Assembly (NCBI GenBank): GCA_964549105.1
Contig: CAZJTZ010000011.1
Coordinates: 40,377 to 104,376, forward strand
Length of the DNA stretch: 64,000 bases
Reading direction: 5' to 3'
Origin: Hydrogenedens sp964549105
GTDB taxonomy: Bacteria; Hydrogenedentota; Hydrogenedentia; Hydrogenedentales; Hydrogenedentaceae
The first letter of the stretch is position 1; every line of letters begins with the position of its first letter. Positions 1-8,179 of the stretch are shown piece after piece. Below the pieces are notes generated by a model. That model did no database searches. It had not been told where the DNA came from and was given only the letters and a program-made list of their open reading frames with translations. The position numbers and the translations under genes were made by a program.

Positions 1-683
1 ATAGGTATACCAACCAAAATCGCTGCAAAAATTTGCAGTATATTTGAACCTAAAAATTTTGTAATAATGCCAGGAGGTATAAAGGTGGTTATTGCACTTG
101 TAATTATTATTCCTACAACCAGTGGTCGAGCAATTTCACGCGGTACTGTGATGAAACCATAATGAAACACCTCAATTAATTTATTAACAATGACTTTTTT
201 GTTGAATACTGTGTGTTCCTCATCGCTTTTTGAATTTTCTCTCCGCTCATTCAATTCATTTGCTTCTTGTTCAACTTCTTTTTTACTAATCCAATAATAT
301 ATAACCCCGCCTAAAAGTCCAGTAATTAATGCGATAAATGGTCTATAAATAGCCATTGCCAGACCTAATAGTGCATAAGTTGCGAGTATGGAGTCCACGC
401 CTGTTTGTGGAGTGGATAGGATAAAAGATAACATAGCCGGAACATTTGCTCCCTGTTTTCTAAATGAAGCCATAACAGGGATTACACCACAGGAACAGAG
501 TGGCAAGGGAACGCCTATCATGGCACTTTTTACTATGGGGGCATAGCCTTTACCTGAAAGATGTCTTTGAACCCAAGAGGTAGGGATTATCTGCGACAAT
601 ATCCCCGCAATCAAAAAGCCAAACAGCAGGTAAGGCGCCATTTGATTAATAATACTTATAAAATTATAAACAAACTGTAGCAT
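1..683 (-). CDS. Permease of the ArsP/SO_0444 type (3' end cut by window)
   Basis: Reading leftwards from an ATG at 683 gives an open frame of 227 codons that runs off the window edge, so the C-terminus is missing. The protein is hydrophobic. Its N-terminal part holds the motif GVPLPLCSCGVIPV followed by a STPQTGVDS segment, which is the hallmark of the DUF318/ArsP_1 permeases, specifically the SO_0444 group proposed to export Cu or Zn. A charged cytoplasmic loop rich in Glu and Lys lies near codons 150-170, then a second membrane half begins. Substrate assignment is from family knowledge only. It lies 93 bp downstream of the mla-type lipoprotein gene on the same strand and may be a separate unit. 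Confidence 0.8.
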   Translation of the reverse strand, partial: MLQFVYNFISIINQMAPYLLFGFLIAGILSQIIPTSWVQRHLSGKGYAPIVKSAMIGVPLPLCSCGVIPVMASFRKQGANVPAMLSFILSTPQTGVDSILATYALLGLAMAIYRPFIALITGLLGGVIYYWISKKEVEQEANELNERRENSKSDEEHTVFNKKVIVNKLIEVFHYGFITVPREIARPLVVGIIITSAITTFIPPGIITKFLGSNILQIFAAILVGIP

Positions 684-775
684 TTCTAATTCTCTCTTTT
701 ATATAAATAACAAAAAATGGCAGAATTTCGTTCCTAATTGATAGAATTTATGAAAAATAAGGGGTTGCAGTTAAC

Positions 776-1390
776 TTATTTATTAACAAGGGGATTAAAG
801 TCAATTTTGTTGATTTCGTTTTGTAGAGATTTAGATAGTTGGGATAGAGCATCGTTTGTTGCGTCGTTAATTTGCTGAGTCTCTTCGTTAAATTCATGCT
901 CTATCTGAAATTCTTTGGCAAATATTATCCTGCTTGTCTTTGTTTCTCGTATTCTTATAGTTAAGGATATAATTATTTTTTCTGATTCGTTTTCTTCACT
1001 ACAATAAAATTGAGTAATTTCTCCGACGAGAATCATGTCGGGATTTTTTATTTCTACACTACTTGCAACATCGCTAAATCTGCCTGTATTCTCCAAAGAT
1101 TTTGTAACAAGTCTTTGTATAACATCAGCAGGGTGTTCTGCCCACTCTTCGCTTTCTGTGTAATATAGTTTGCCATTATCTATATAAATAACATAATTTG
1201 AAATTGCTCTTGAACACTCGAATCCTCTTATAGCGAGTATTAGTCCTGTATCTGTTCCTTTTTGTTCTTCTATCTTGGGATTTAAGTAATATTTTAATGA
1301 ATAGTTAGGTTTGACAGGTGTCAAACATCCGAATAAACTTGTGGATAATATAACGACACAAGATATTATGTATATTGAATGGTGTTTCAT
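776..1390 (-). CDS. Outer-membrane lipoprotein, ABC-transport auxiliary component (MCE operon)
   Basis: 204 residues with a hydrophobic N-terminus and a lipobox ending LFGC (Cys22), so a lipoprotein. The remainder is a mixed alpha/beta domain of about 170 residues of the kind seen in the auxiliary lipoproteins of Mla/Pqi-type lipid transporters (PF03886-like). It starts 2 bp after the mlaD-like gene and closes the mlaE-mlaF-mlaD row, which strongly suggests it is the outer-membrane-side partner of that transporter. The family call rests on context plus size and fold impression, not on a diagnostic motif. A generic lipoprotein is the alternative. Confidence 0.65.
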   Translation of the reverse strand: MKHHSIYIISCVVILSTSLFGCLTPVKPNYSLKYYLNPKIEEQKGTDTGLILAIRGFECSRAISNYVIYIDNGKLYYTESEEWAEHPADVIQRLVTKSLENTGRFSDVASSVEIKNPDMILVGEITQFYCSEENESEKIIISLTIRIRETKTSRIIFAKEFQIEHEFNEETQQINDATNDALSQLSKSLQNEINKIDFNPLVNK

Positions 1391-1392
1391 AT

Positions 1393-2361
1393 TTATCTCC
1401 TATTATTGTTGTAATTTTTGCCTCTTATTATTGAGGAAGGATTTTTTTGAATTGATTCGAGTAAATTCCTTAAAGATTCCAGAGTTTGGTTTACTTCCTG
1501 TAATGTTTGTTGTAGTGTAAATTCAACATTATCCGCCTTGTATGAAGTATTGCTTATAACATCTTTTAATTCAGTTGCCAATTTGTTTATTTCTTCCGAT
1601 GTAGAGTTTACATTTTCTTGTATCTTTTGAATATCTATTTGTTGGACCTTTTCTGTGATAACTGAAACAAGTTTATCTGTTTTTTTGGACAATTCTTTTA
1701 TCTCATTTATTGTTTGCTCTCCGGTGTCCATAGTTTTACTAAATTTTGGTTTTATTTCTTCAATAGCCGTATTTACATTTTTTACTATTTTTTGTATATC
1801 ATCTATAAGGGTTTCACCCTTTTCAAGAGTTTTGTCTACCTTTTTCACAATTTCGGTTAAATCGCCGGATTCAATTCCTTCAAGCCCTGTTTTTATTGAA
1901 TCTAAAATGTTTTTCAAGTCTTCTATCAATTCTTCGGCTCTTGAACTTACGGCAGAGATAGTTGAACGACGGGCAGGGATTTTGCTTCCTGGTGGTAATA
2001 TAGGAGCATTGGGGTCTCCTCCATGCAGGGATATTGCCATAGTCCCTGCGGCAAGGCTATAGATTACTATGCTTGCTTCGACTCCTTCGTGAAGTGTTAC
2101 CTTTTTGCTATCAATGTTTACTGTTACATAGGGTTTGCCATCGGAACTTACCTTAATTTCTTCAACTTTGCCAACTGGAACGCCTAAATATTCAACAACT
2201 CCTCCTTCATAAACGCCCAGTATAGATTCGTCAAATTCAATTCGATACCTTACCCCATAATTGCTATACATACCTGATACAAAATAAGCAATTGCCAGAA
2301 CAATCACCAAACAAATAAATAAGAATAAAAATACTTGAGATTTTTGTTTTCGTGTAGCCAC
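1393..2361 (-). CDS. mlaD: MlaD-like MCE-domain substrate-binding protein
   Basis: 322 residues. One transmembrane anchor spans about residues 10-30. It is followed by a single MCE domain (about 36-120) with the usual GVxVGKVxxI-type core (here LGVPVGKVEEIKV) and the SLAAGTMAISL beta segment. Residues 140-305 are a long Glu/Lys/Ile-rich coiled coil, the part that in MCE proteins forms a hydrophobic tunnel or collar across the periplasm. The downstream lipoprotein gene begins 2 bp later and the ATPase gene ends 47 bp before it. Role: periplasmic lipid carrier of an Mla-type ABC system. Which way lipid moves cannot be told from sequence. Confidence 0.88.
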   Translation of the reverse strand: MATRKQKSQVFLFLFICLVIVLAIAYFVSGMYSNYGVRYRIEFDESILGVYEGGVVEYLGVPVGKVEEIKVSSDGKPYVTVNIDSKKVTLHEGVEASIVIYSLAAGTMAISLHGGDPNAPILPPGSKIPARRSTISAVSSRAEELIEDLKNILDSIKTGLEGIESGDLTEIVKKVDKTLEKGETLIDDIQKIVKNVNTAIEEIKPKFSKTMDTGEQTINEIKELSKKTDKLVSVITEKVQQIDIQKIQENVNSTSEEINKLATELKDVISNTSYKADNVEFTLQQTLQEVNQTLESLRNLLESIQKNPSSIIRGKNYNNNRR

Positions 2362-2408
2362 TGAATTTATCCTTGTTGTTTTATAATATATATTTTCCTA
2401 TATTTGAT

Positions 2409-3179
2409 TTACTGATATGAAAACACTTTTTTCTGTCCATTAGGTTTTCTTTCAAAAAATTGTTTTACTTTTGGTATAGTTGTCCTTTTCACTTCTTCAA
2501 GAGAACCGCAAAAAATGGCATTACCTTCATCAAGCATAAGCACTCTGTCAGCGATTGTTTTGATAGATTCAAGTTCATGACTAACAATAACAAAAGTTAT
2601 TCCTAAAAGTTTCCTTAAATTTAATATAAGTTCATCTAATTCGCAAGCAATTATTGGGTCTAACCCTGCGGAAGGTTCATCAAAGAACACAAGAGGTGGG
2701 TCTAAAGCCAGAGCCCTTGCTAAACCAGCCCGCTTTTTCATACCTCCGGATAGTTCTTCTGGCATTCTGTCTTCGACTCCTGCCAGACCCACAAGACTTA
2801 ATTTGATACGAACAATTTCCTGTATAATTTTAGGGTCAACAGAGCCGTATTCCCTGATAGGCAGTGCTACATTCTCACCTACAGTAATTGAGTTAATCAG
2901 ACCACTGGATTGAAAAGCGATGCCTATATTTTGTTGAACCTTTGATAGTCCCTCTTCGTCTAATTGAGTTATATCTTGACCCATTATATAGATACTTCCT
3001 TGTGAAGGTTTTAGTAATCCACAGATTGCTTTCAGTAAAGTTGTTTTTCCACAGCCACTGCCACCCACAATCAGGAATATTTCCTCTTTATACACCTCAA
3101 AGGATATATTTTTGAGAACTATCCTTTCATCATAGCCGACTTGAAGGGATTCTATTTTTGAAATTACATTTTGAGTCAC
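2409..3179 (-). CDS. mlaF: MlaF-like ABC transporter ATPase
   Basis: 256 residues of a complete ABC ATPase. Walker A is GGSGCGKTT (about residues 37-45), the signature is LSGGMKKRAGLARAL, Walker B is LVFFDEPSAGLDP, and the switch His lies in IVSHE. The GGMKKR signature variant and the SAGLDP Walker B extension are typical of the MlaF/Ttg2A group. The gene starts 13 bp after the permease gene in one operon. It should power the MCE transporter from the cytoplasmic side. Confidence 0.93.
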   Translation of the reverse strand: MTQNVISKIESLQVGYDERIVLKNISFEVYKEEIFLIVGGSGCGKTTLLKAICGLLKPSQGSIYIMGQDITQLDEEGLSKVQQNIGIAFQSSGLINSITVGENVALPIREYGSVDPKIIQEIVRIKLSLVGLAGVEDRMPEELSGGMKKRAGLARALALDPPLVFFDEPSAGLDPIIACELDELILNLRKLLGITFVIVSHELESIKTIADRVLMLDEGNAIFCGSLEEVKRTTIPKVKQFFERKPNGQKKVFSYQ

Positions 3180-3192
3180 AATTATTCCTTTT

Positions 3193-4272
3193 TCATATCA
3201 AGTAATAGAATATGGTTGCAAAAATAATATCCACAGTAATTAACATAAAAACATCCATAACGACAGCACGGGTAGTCATTAAGCCCACTCCTCTTGAACC
3301 GCCTGTTACCCTAAATCCGTTATGACAACCTATGAGCACAATGAAAATAGCAAATACAAGAGTTTTTAACAAACCTTGTATAAGGTCATCAAAGTATGCT
3401 GAATTTACCGTTTGTCTGAACCAGACAGCAGGACTAAAGTCTAAAATCAATACTCCCCATGCTGCACCGCCTAAAAGACCAAAAACAAGTCCCAGAACTG
3501 AGAGACAGGGAAGGACAATCAAAAGAGCCAATACTTTTGGTGCTACAAGGTATTGGGTTACATTTATACCCATACCTCGTAAAGCATCAATTTCTTCTTG
3601 AACTTCCATTGTAGATATTTCTGCGGCTATAGCGGCACCTGTTCTTGCAGATACGACAGTTGCGGTCATAACTGCTGCAAGTTCTCTGGCAAAGCCAATC
3701 ATAATAAGGTTGGCTACATATATGCTTAAGCCGAAACTTTCGACCTGTGCAGCGGAAAGCATTGCAATAATTAGACCTAACAAAAAATTCATCAAACAAA
3801 CAATCCCAACTGCCCTAACCCCCATCTCATGGACTTCTTCTATAAACAATTCCCATCTAAATTTTTTTCCTAAAACCGGAGCCAGAAGTGTCCAATATAT
3901 AGCATCAATAGAAAGATTTAAAAAATCTCTTACCTCTAAAATAATAGCATAAAATCGGTAGTTAAATGTTTCAAAAAAGTTTTTATTGTGTGTTTTTTTG
4001 GGCTGGTATTCAAATGCTGGTGAAACGACTTCCAATATCTCTTTGACTTTTTTATTTGCATTACTCAATGTTACAGAAATATCATGTTTTTTTAATTCTT
4101 CTGAAATATAGAGTAGCCAGGCACAGCCGAGGGTATCTATCATTTCTGTATTTTCTAAATCAATAATAATCTGCCCTTTTTTGTCTATTTTCATTTTCTT
4201 TATATCTTCATATAATTCTCCTCCTGTTTTTGAATCTATCGAATTAGGACATTTAACAACAAAAGGATTCAT
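3193..4272 (-). CDS. mlaE: MlaE-like permease with fused N-terminal STAS (MlaB-like) domain
   Basis: 359 residues. Residues 1-95 look like a STAS domain (a predicted beta-strand ending in IIDLENTEM, then IDTLGCAWLLYI), which in E. coli is the separate protein MlaB that regulates the ATPase. Residues 120-359 are a MlaE permease with several membrane spans, the conserved ARELAAVMTATVVSARTGAA stretch and the EIDALRGMG coupling-helix motif. The ATG overlaps the ligA stop codon by 4 bp (ATGA), indicating translational coupling. STAS-MlaE fusions occur in some bacteria. No separate MlaB or MlaC gene is visible here. Confidence 0.9.
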   Translation of the reverse strand: MNPFVVKCPNSIDSKTGGELYEDIKKMKIDKKGQIIIDLENTEMIDTLGCAWLLYISEELKKHDISVTLSNANKKVKEILEVVSPAFEYQPKKTHNKNFFETFNYRFYAIILEVRDFLNLSIDAIYWTLLAPVLGKKFRWELFIEEVHEMGVRAVGIVCLMNFLLGLIIAMLSAAQVESFGLSIYVANLIMIGFARELAAVMTATVVSARTGAAIAAEISTMEVQEEIDALRGMGINVTQYLVAPKVLALLIVLPCLSVLGLVFGLLGGAAWGVLILDFSPAVWFRQTVNSAYFDDLIQGLLKTLVFAIFIVLIGCHNGFRVTGGSRGVGLMTTRAVVMDVFMLITVDIIFATIFYYLI

Positions 4273-6308
4273 TCTTTATTACCCTTTATCAGTTTCATAA
4301 ATTCGTCTTCTGTAATCGTTTTCACTTCTAATGTTTGCGCCTTCTCTAATTTTGAACCAGGATTTTCACCAACCAGCACATAATCCGTATTTTTACTTAC
4401 AGAGGAAGAAACCCTTCCTCCCAACTGTTTTATCTTCTGCTCAATTTGGTCGCGAGTAAAATTTTTTAGAGTGCCTGTGACAACAAAGGTTTTTCCATTT
4501 AAAATATTTTCTGTAGATTTTACTTCTTCATCTTTTTCGTAAGTTTTAATTCCCATTTTTTTTAAATTTTCAATGAGTTCTATATTCGCTTTCGTCGAGA
4601 AAAAATCCTTTATACTTTTTGCAACAGTGGGACCTATTTCATTAATTGTAGTTAACTCGTTTTCATCGGCATTTATTAGATTATTTAACGAATTGAAGTG
4701 ATTAGCCAGTACCTCTGCCAGGTGTTGTCCGACATGGCGAATACCCAATCCAAAAAGCAAGGCACTTAGAGGTTTATTTTTACTTTCCTCTATTGCTTGT
4801 AATAAATTTTCTGCGGATTTTTTCCCCATCCGTTCTAACTCCATTAATTGTTCTTTTGTCAACTGATACAAATCCGCAATATTTTTCACCAAACCTTTAT
4901 TCACTAATTGTTCAACCAGAGCAGGACCTAAACCTTCAATATCCATAGCCCTTCTCTGGGCGTAATGTTGAATTTTTTGTTTTAACTGAGCAGGGCAATC
5001 CATACTTAAGCAACGATAAAATACGCCTTCTGGGTCTTTTTGTACCTTGCTACCGCATTCTGGACAGAATTCCGGTGGTTTGAATGGTTTCGTATTAGGG
5101 GGGCGAAGTTCGATTATAGGTCTAATAATTTGTGGTATGATTTCTCCTGCCTTCTGAATTTCTACCGTGTCCCCGATACGAATATCTTTTCTTTCTAACT
5201 CTTCAAAGTTGTGGAGGGTAGCACGTTTTACAATTGTTCCTGCAAGACGAACGGGTTCCATTTCTGCGACAGGGGTTAAGGCTCCTGTTTTACCCACTTG
5301 AACTTTAATATTTAATAATTTGGTTTGGGCTGTTTCAGCAGGAAATTTGTATGCAATTATCCAGCGTGGAGATTTGCTGGTAGTTCCTAAAAGTTCTCGG
5401 ATAGAGTGTTCATTAACTTTTATAACCATTCCATCTATCTCGTATTCTAAGGTGTATCGTTTTTCACGCCATTGGTTGCAATATTCTATGACTTGTTCAA
5501 TATCTACACATTCTTTCCAATGAGGATTTACAGGTAGTCCCCATTCCTTTAATTTGTTCAATGTTTCCGTATGTGATTTTACAAGGTTTTTTTCTGATTC
5601 TTCCAGAATTAACTCATAAAAGAAGGTTTCTAATTTCCTTTGGGCAACCATTCGAGGGTCTTTGAGTTTTAGTGTTCCTGCGGTGGTATTTCTTGGATTT
5701 CTGAAAGGTTCTTCGCCAAGTTCTTCTCTAATCTGGTTCAATCGTTCCAACTCTTTGTCTTTCATAAAGACTTCTCCCCTAACCTCAACCGTCTCAGGGA
5801 CAGGTCCTCTTAATCGTAAAGGAACTGATTTAATTGTCCGAACATTTTCTGTTACATCATCACCACGAAAACCATCGCCACGAGTGGCTGCTTGTTCATA
5901 AATACCGTTTCTATATTTAATTGAAATAGCAACACCATCAATTTTTAGTTCAACCACATAATTTATCTTTTCTATTGTGGAGAGTGTCCTTTTTATACGC
6001 TGGTCGAATTCTCGGATTTCTGACTCGTTATAGGTATTATCAATGGAAAGCATGGGAACACGATGTTCAACTGTTTGAAATTCATCAATTACCCTTCCAC
6101 CCACTCGTTGCGTTGGAGAATATGGAGTTATAAGTTGTGGATACTGTTGTTCAATTTCTTCCAGTTCTTTCATCAACATATCATATTCATAGTCCGTAAT
6201 CTCCGGTTTTGCATGGACATAATAGAGTTCATTGTGCTTCTCTATTTCCTTGCACAAAAACTTATATCGCTCCTTTGCTTTTTCGAATTTGTTATCAAAT
6301 AAATCCAT
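4269..6308 (-). CDS. ligA: NAD+-dependent DNA ligase LigA
   Basis: 679 residues, full family length. Domains in order: Ia region, the adenylation domain with the nucleophilic Lys122 in LKIDGVA, OB fold, a four-Cys zinc finger (CPECG ... C ... CPAQ, near residues 405-430), helix-hairpin-helix repeats with MERMGKKSAENLL and FGLGIRHVG, and a C-terminal BRCT domain beginning near residue 595 (LNGKTFVVTGTL). It seals nicks in replication and repair. Its stop overlaps the mlaE start and it lies 12 bp after the FG-GAP gene, so it is embedded in a long minus-strand operon with envelope genes. Confidence 0.97.
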   Translation of the reverse strand: MDLFDNKFEKAKERYKFLCKEIEKHNELYYVHAKPEITDYEYDMLMKELEEIEQQYPQLITPYSPTQRVGGRVIDEFQTVEHRVPMLSIDNTYNESEIREFDQRIKRTLSTIEKINYVVELKIDGVAISIKYRNGIYEQAATRGDGFRGDDVTENVRTIKSVPLRLRGPVPETVEVRGEVFMKDKELERLNQIREELGEEPFRNPRNTTAGTLKLKDPRMVAQRKLETFFYELILEESEKNLVKSHTETLNKLKEWGLPVNPHWKECVDIEQVIEYCNQWREKRYTLEYEIDGMVIKVNEHSIRELLGTTSKSPRWIIAYKFPAETAQTKLLNIKVQVGKTGALTPVAEMEPVRLAGTIVKRATLHNFEELERKDIRIGDTVEIQKAGEIIPQIIRPIIELRPPNTKPFKPPEFCPECGSKVQKDPEGVFYRCLSMDCPAQLKQKIQHYAQRRAMDIEGLGPALVEQLVNKGLVKNIADLYQLTKEQLMELERMGKKSAENLLQAIEESKNKPLSALLFGLGIRHVGQHLAEVLANHFNSLNNLINADENELTTINEIGPTVAKSIKDFFSTKANIELIENLKKMGIKTYEKDEEVKSTENILNGKTFVVTGTLKNFTRDQIEQKIKQLGGRVSSSVSKNTDYVLVGENPGSKLEKAQTLEVKTITEDEFMKLIKGNKE

Positions 6309-6320
6309 ATTCGTTTCCTA

Positions 6321-7682
6321 TTAGAAAATAATGATATCTGCCCGGTTTTTGTTTTCTCCCGCTGGGTGATAAATAATCATATCTCTACTTTTGTTATCAT
6401 TTATATTGGTTGTCTTTATAAGACCAAAACCCGGAATATTTAATTTTATCCATTGTTTTATTTTCATTGTTCCTTCGCTAAAACTGCTTGTGTTTATTTG
6501 TAAGGTATTACGAGCCCGTCCAAATGCAATATCCAGCAGACCATCTCCAGAAAAGTCATCTACCGCGTATGCAATCTGGTCTTTACCTTCAGGGGCATCC
6601 ATTAATATATTTGTTTGATAACTTGGTTTGGAAGGAAGTTGTTTTCCATCAGACAGAAATACCTTTGAATCAACAGATAATTTTCCGCGTACAAAAAAGT
6701 TAATGAAATTGGTCAGCCCAATGGGTATATTGAAAAGCACCAGGTCATCTTGGTTATCATTGTTAACATCTTTGATTACAGGTAAACATACAGCACCTTT
6801 TATTTTATATTCAAATTGTGGTTGTTCTGGATATTTGAAATCTCCTTCGGATATATACATATAGACATTGGTTTTTAAGTTCAAAGTTCCCTGAGTCTCT
6901 GTAAGTAAAACATCAGGAAAACTATCTTTATTTACATCACCTAAACGGTAAGTAGAATCCCATTTTTCAGGATTTTTTCGTTCAATATTTATTTTAGTGG
7001 TTAAATTCCAGTTCTCCCCATGAGCAAAGACTAATTCTTTATCACCCCAAAAAGCAATAGGATTTGATTTATCCTTACTACTTTTTACCGGATAAATTAC
7101 AGGGAATTGATAATACAGGGTCGGATTGTTTCCTAAAAATATTTCGTGAAAAACATGAAAGGATACCTCTGAAGTAGGTGCATAGTTTTTGAATATAGTA
7201 ACACCATGAGAGGTAGGAATAAACCACTCATCTGTTCCGTCATTATCCAAATCGTAAGATATATTCCCAAGTATTACGGGTTCTTTAGAATTGTAAGGAA
7301 AAACACTTGCGAATGAAATGTGTTTTTCTAATGTAGCACTGTTTCCTTGAAAGTTATAAATACTAAAGCCATCACTATTGGCTATGACAATGGAATGTTT
7401 ATTCTTTTCCACTCTGGTAGTAAATAAGACAGAACAAGGCTCATGGATAGGAAAAACAAAAGAAAACTTTTCATTATATTTTGGAATGCCCTGCTGTTGA
7501 TAAAAGGCAACGAGTTTTTTATCGTAGCCATCTTCTTCGCAAATAAGGAAAATTAAATCTTTTAGGTTATCTTGATTTATATCTTCTATAATGACATCCT
7601 GGACAATGGGTTCTAAATTTAAAGTAATCACTTCTGGATTAACAGCAAGGACTAAATATAAAGTAATAATAGCCATTAACAT
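6321..7682 (-). CDS. Secreted FG-GAP/VCBS-like repeat protein
   Basis: 453 residues with a short hydrophobic N-terminus that may be a signal peptide or anchor. At least six Asp/Asn-rich loops of the type DxNxDxxxD are spread along the chain: DINQDNLKDL, DLDNDGTDEW, DVNKDSFPDV, DVNNDNQDDL, DFSGDGLLDI and a weaker last one. Each is followed by a hydrophobic strand. This is the calcium-binding blade pattern of FG-GAP/VCBS beta-propellers. No catalytic domain is visible. Function is probably extracellular binding or adhesion. It lies between ligA and the small gene after the alpha-mannosidase. Confidence 0.7.
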   Translation of the reverse strand: MLMAIITLYLVLAVNPEVITLNLEPIVQDVIIEDINQDNLKDLIFLICEEDGYDKKLVAFYQQQGIPKYNEKFSFVFPIHEPCSVLFTTRVEKNKHSIVIANSDGFSIYNFQGNSATLEKHISFASVFPYNSKEPVILGNISYDLDNDGTDEWFIPTSHGVTIFKNYAPTSEVSFHVFHEIFLGNNPTLYYQFPVIYPVKSSKDKSNPIAFWGDKELVFAHGENWNLTTKINIERKNPEKWDSTYRLGDVNKDSFPDVLLTETQGTLNLKTNVYMYISEGDFKYPEQPQFEYKIKGAVCLPVIKDVNNDNQDDLVLFNIPIGLTNFINFFVRGKLSVDSKVFLSDGKQLPSKPSYQTNILMDAPEGKDQIAYAVDDFSGDGLLDIAFGRARNTLQINTSSFSEGTMKIKQWIKLNIPGFGLIKTTNINDNKSRDMIIYHPAGENKNRADIIIF

Positions 7683-7720
7683 ATTGAAATCTGCCTTATC
7701 TTTTCTTTATAAAAAATGCC

Positions 7721-8179
7721 TTATACTTCATTTTTTTCTTCACCTATTACTTTCTTTATCTTTTCTTTTAAATCTTTTGCTTTATTAAGGATATTATTTA
7801 CTTGTTCCTTTTTTGTTGCATTGGTTTCTTTTTCTTTTCTGTTTATGAGTAGGAAGATAAGACTTTCTAAATGATGGTAAATCCATATTAATATATCCTT
7901 CTCTCTCGGTAGTCTTTTCTTTAGGATTATAACAGGCTGTAGTTCTTGCTTTTGTTCTCCTATAATTTCCCCTACTATAGGATTGTTAGACATGAAGAAA
8001 TCGAACACTTTCACTTCGGGATGTTTAGATAAAAAAGATATTAATAGCGACTCATTGATACTTTCATCACCCATTCGTTCTCTACACCGTTGAACTAATT
8101 TATCCAGAGGAACCCATGGGTCGGAAGAATCTGCAAGAAAAGAAAGGCATATTTGTTCCATATTCTCAAGTCGTTTCAA
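7721..8179 (-). CDS. Unknown protein, coupled to alpha-mannosidase gene
   Basis: 152 residues, family not recognised. Residues 1-80 are mixed helical with a shape reminiscent of a winged helix. The C-terminal third (about 110-150) is strongly charged, Lys/Glu-rich and likely coiled coil. The start is TTG at 8179, overlapping the stop of the upstream gene (TTGA). A clean GGAGG lies 10 bases before it, which supports TTG over the in-frame ATG at 8161. No signal peptide or membrane segment. Overlap suggests coexpression with the mannosidase, but no function can be assigned. Confidence 0.6.
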   Translation of the reverse strand: MKRLENMEQICLSFLADSSDPWVPLDKLVQRCRERMGDESINESLLISFLSKHPEVKVFDFFMSNNPIVGEIIGEQKQELQPVIILKKRLPREKDILIWIYHHLESLIFLLINRKEKETNATKKEQVNNILNKAKDLKEKIKKVIGEEKNEV

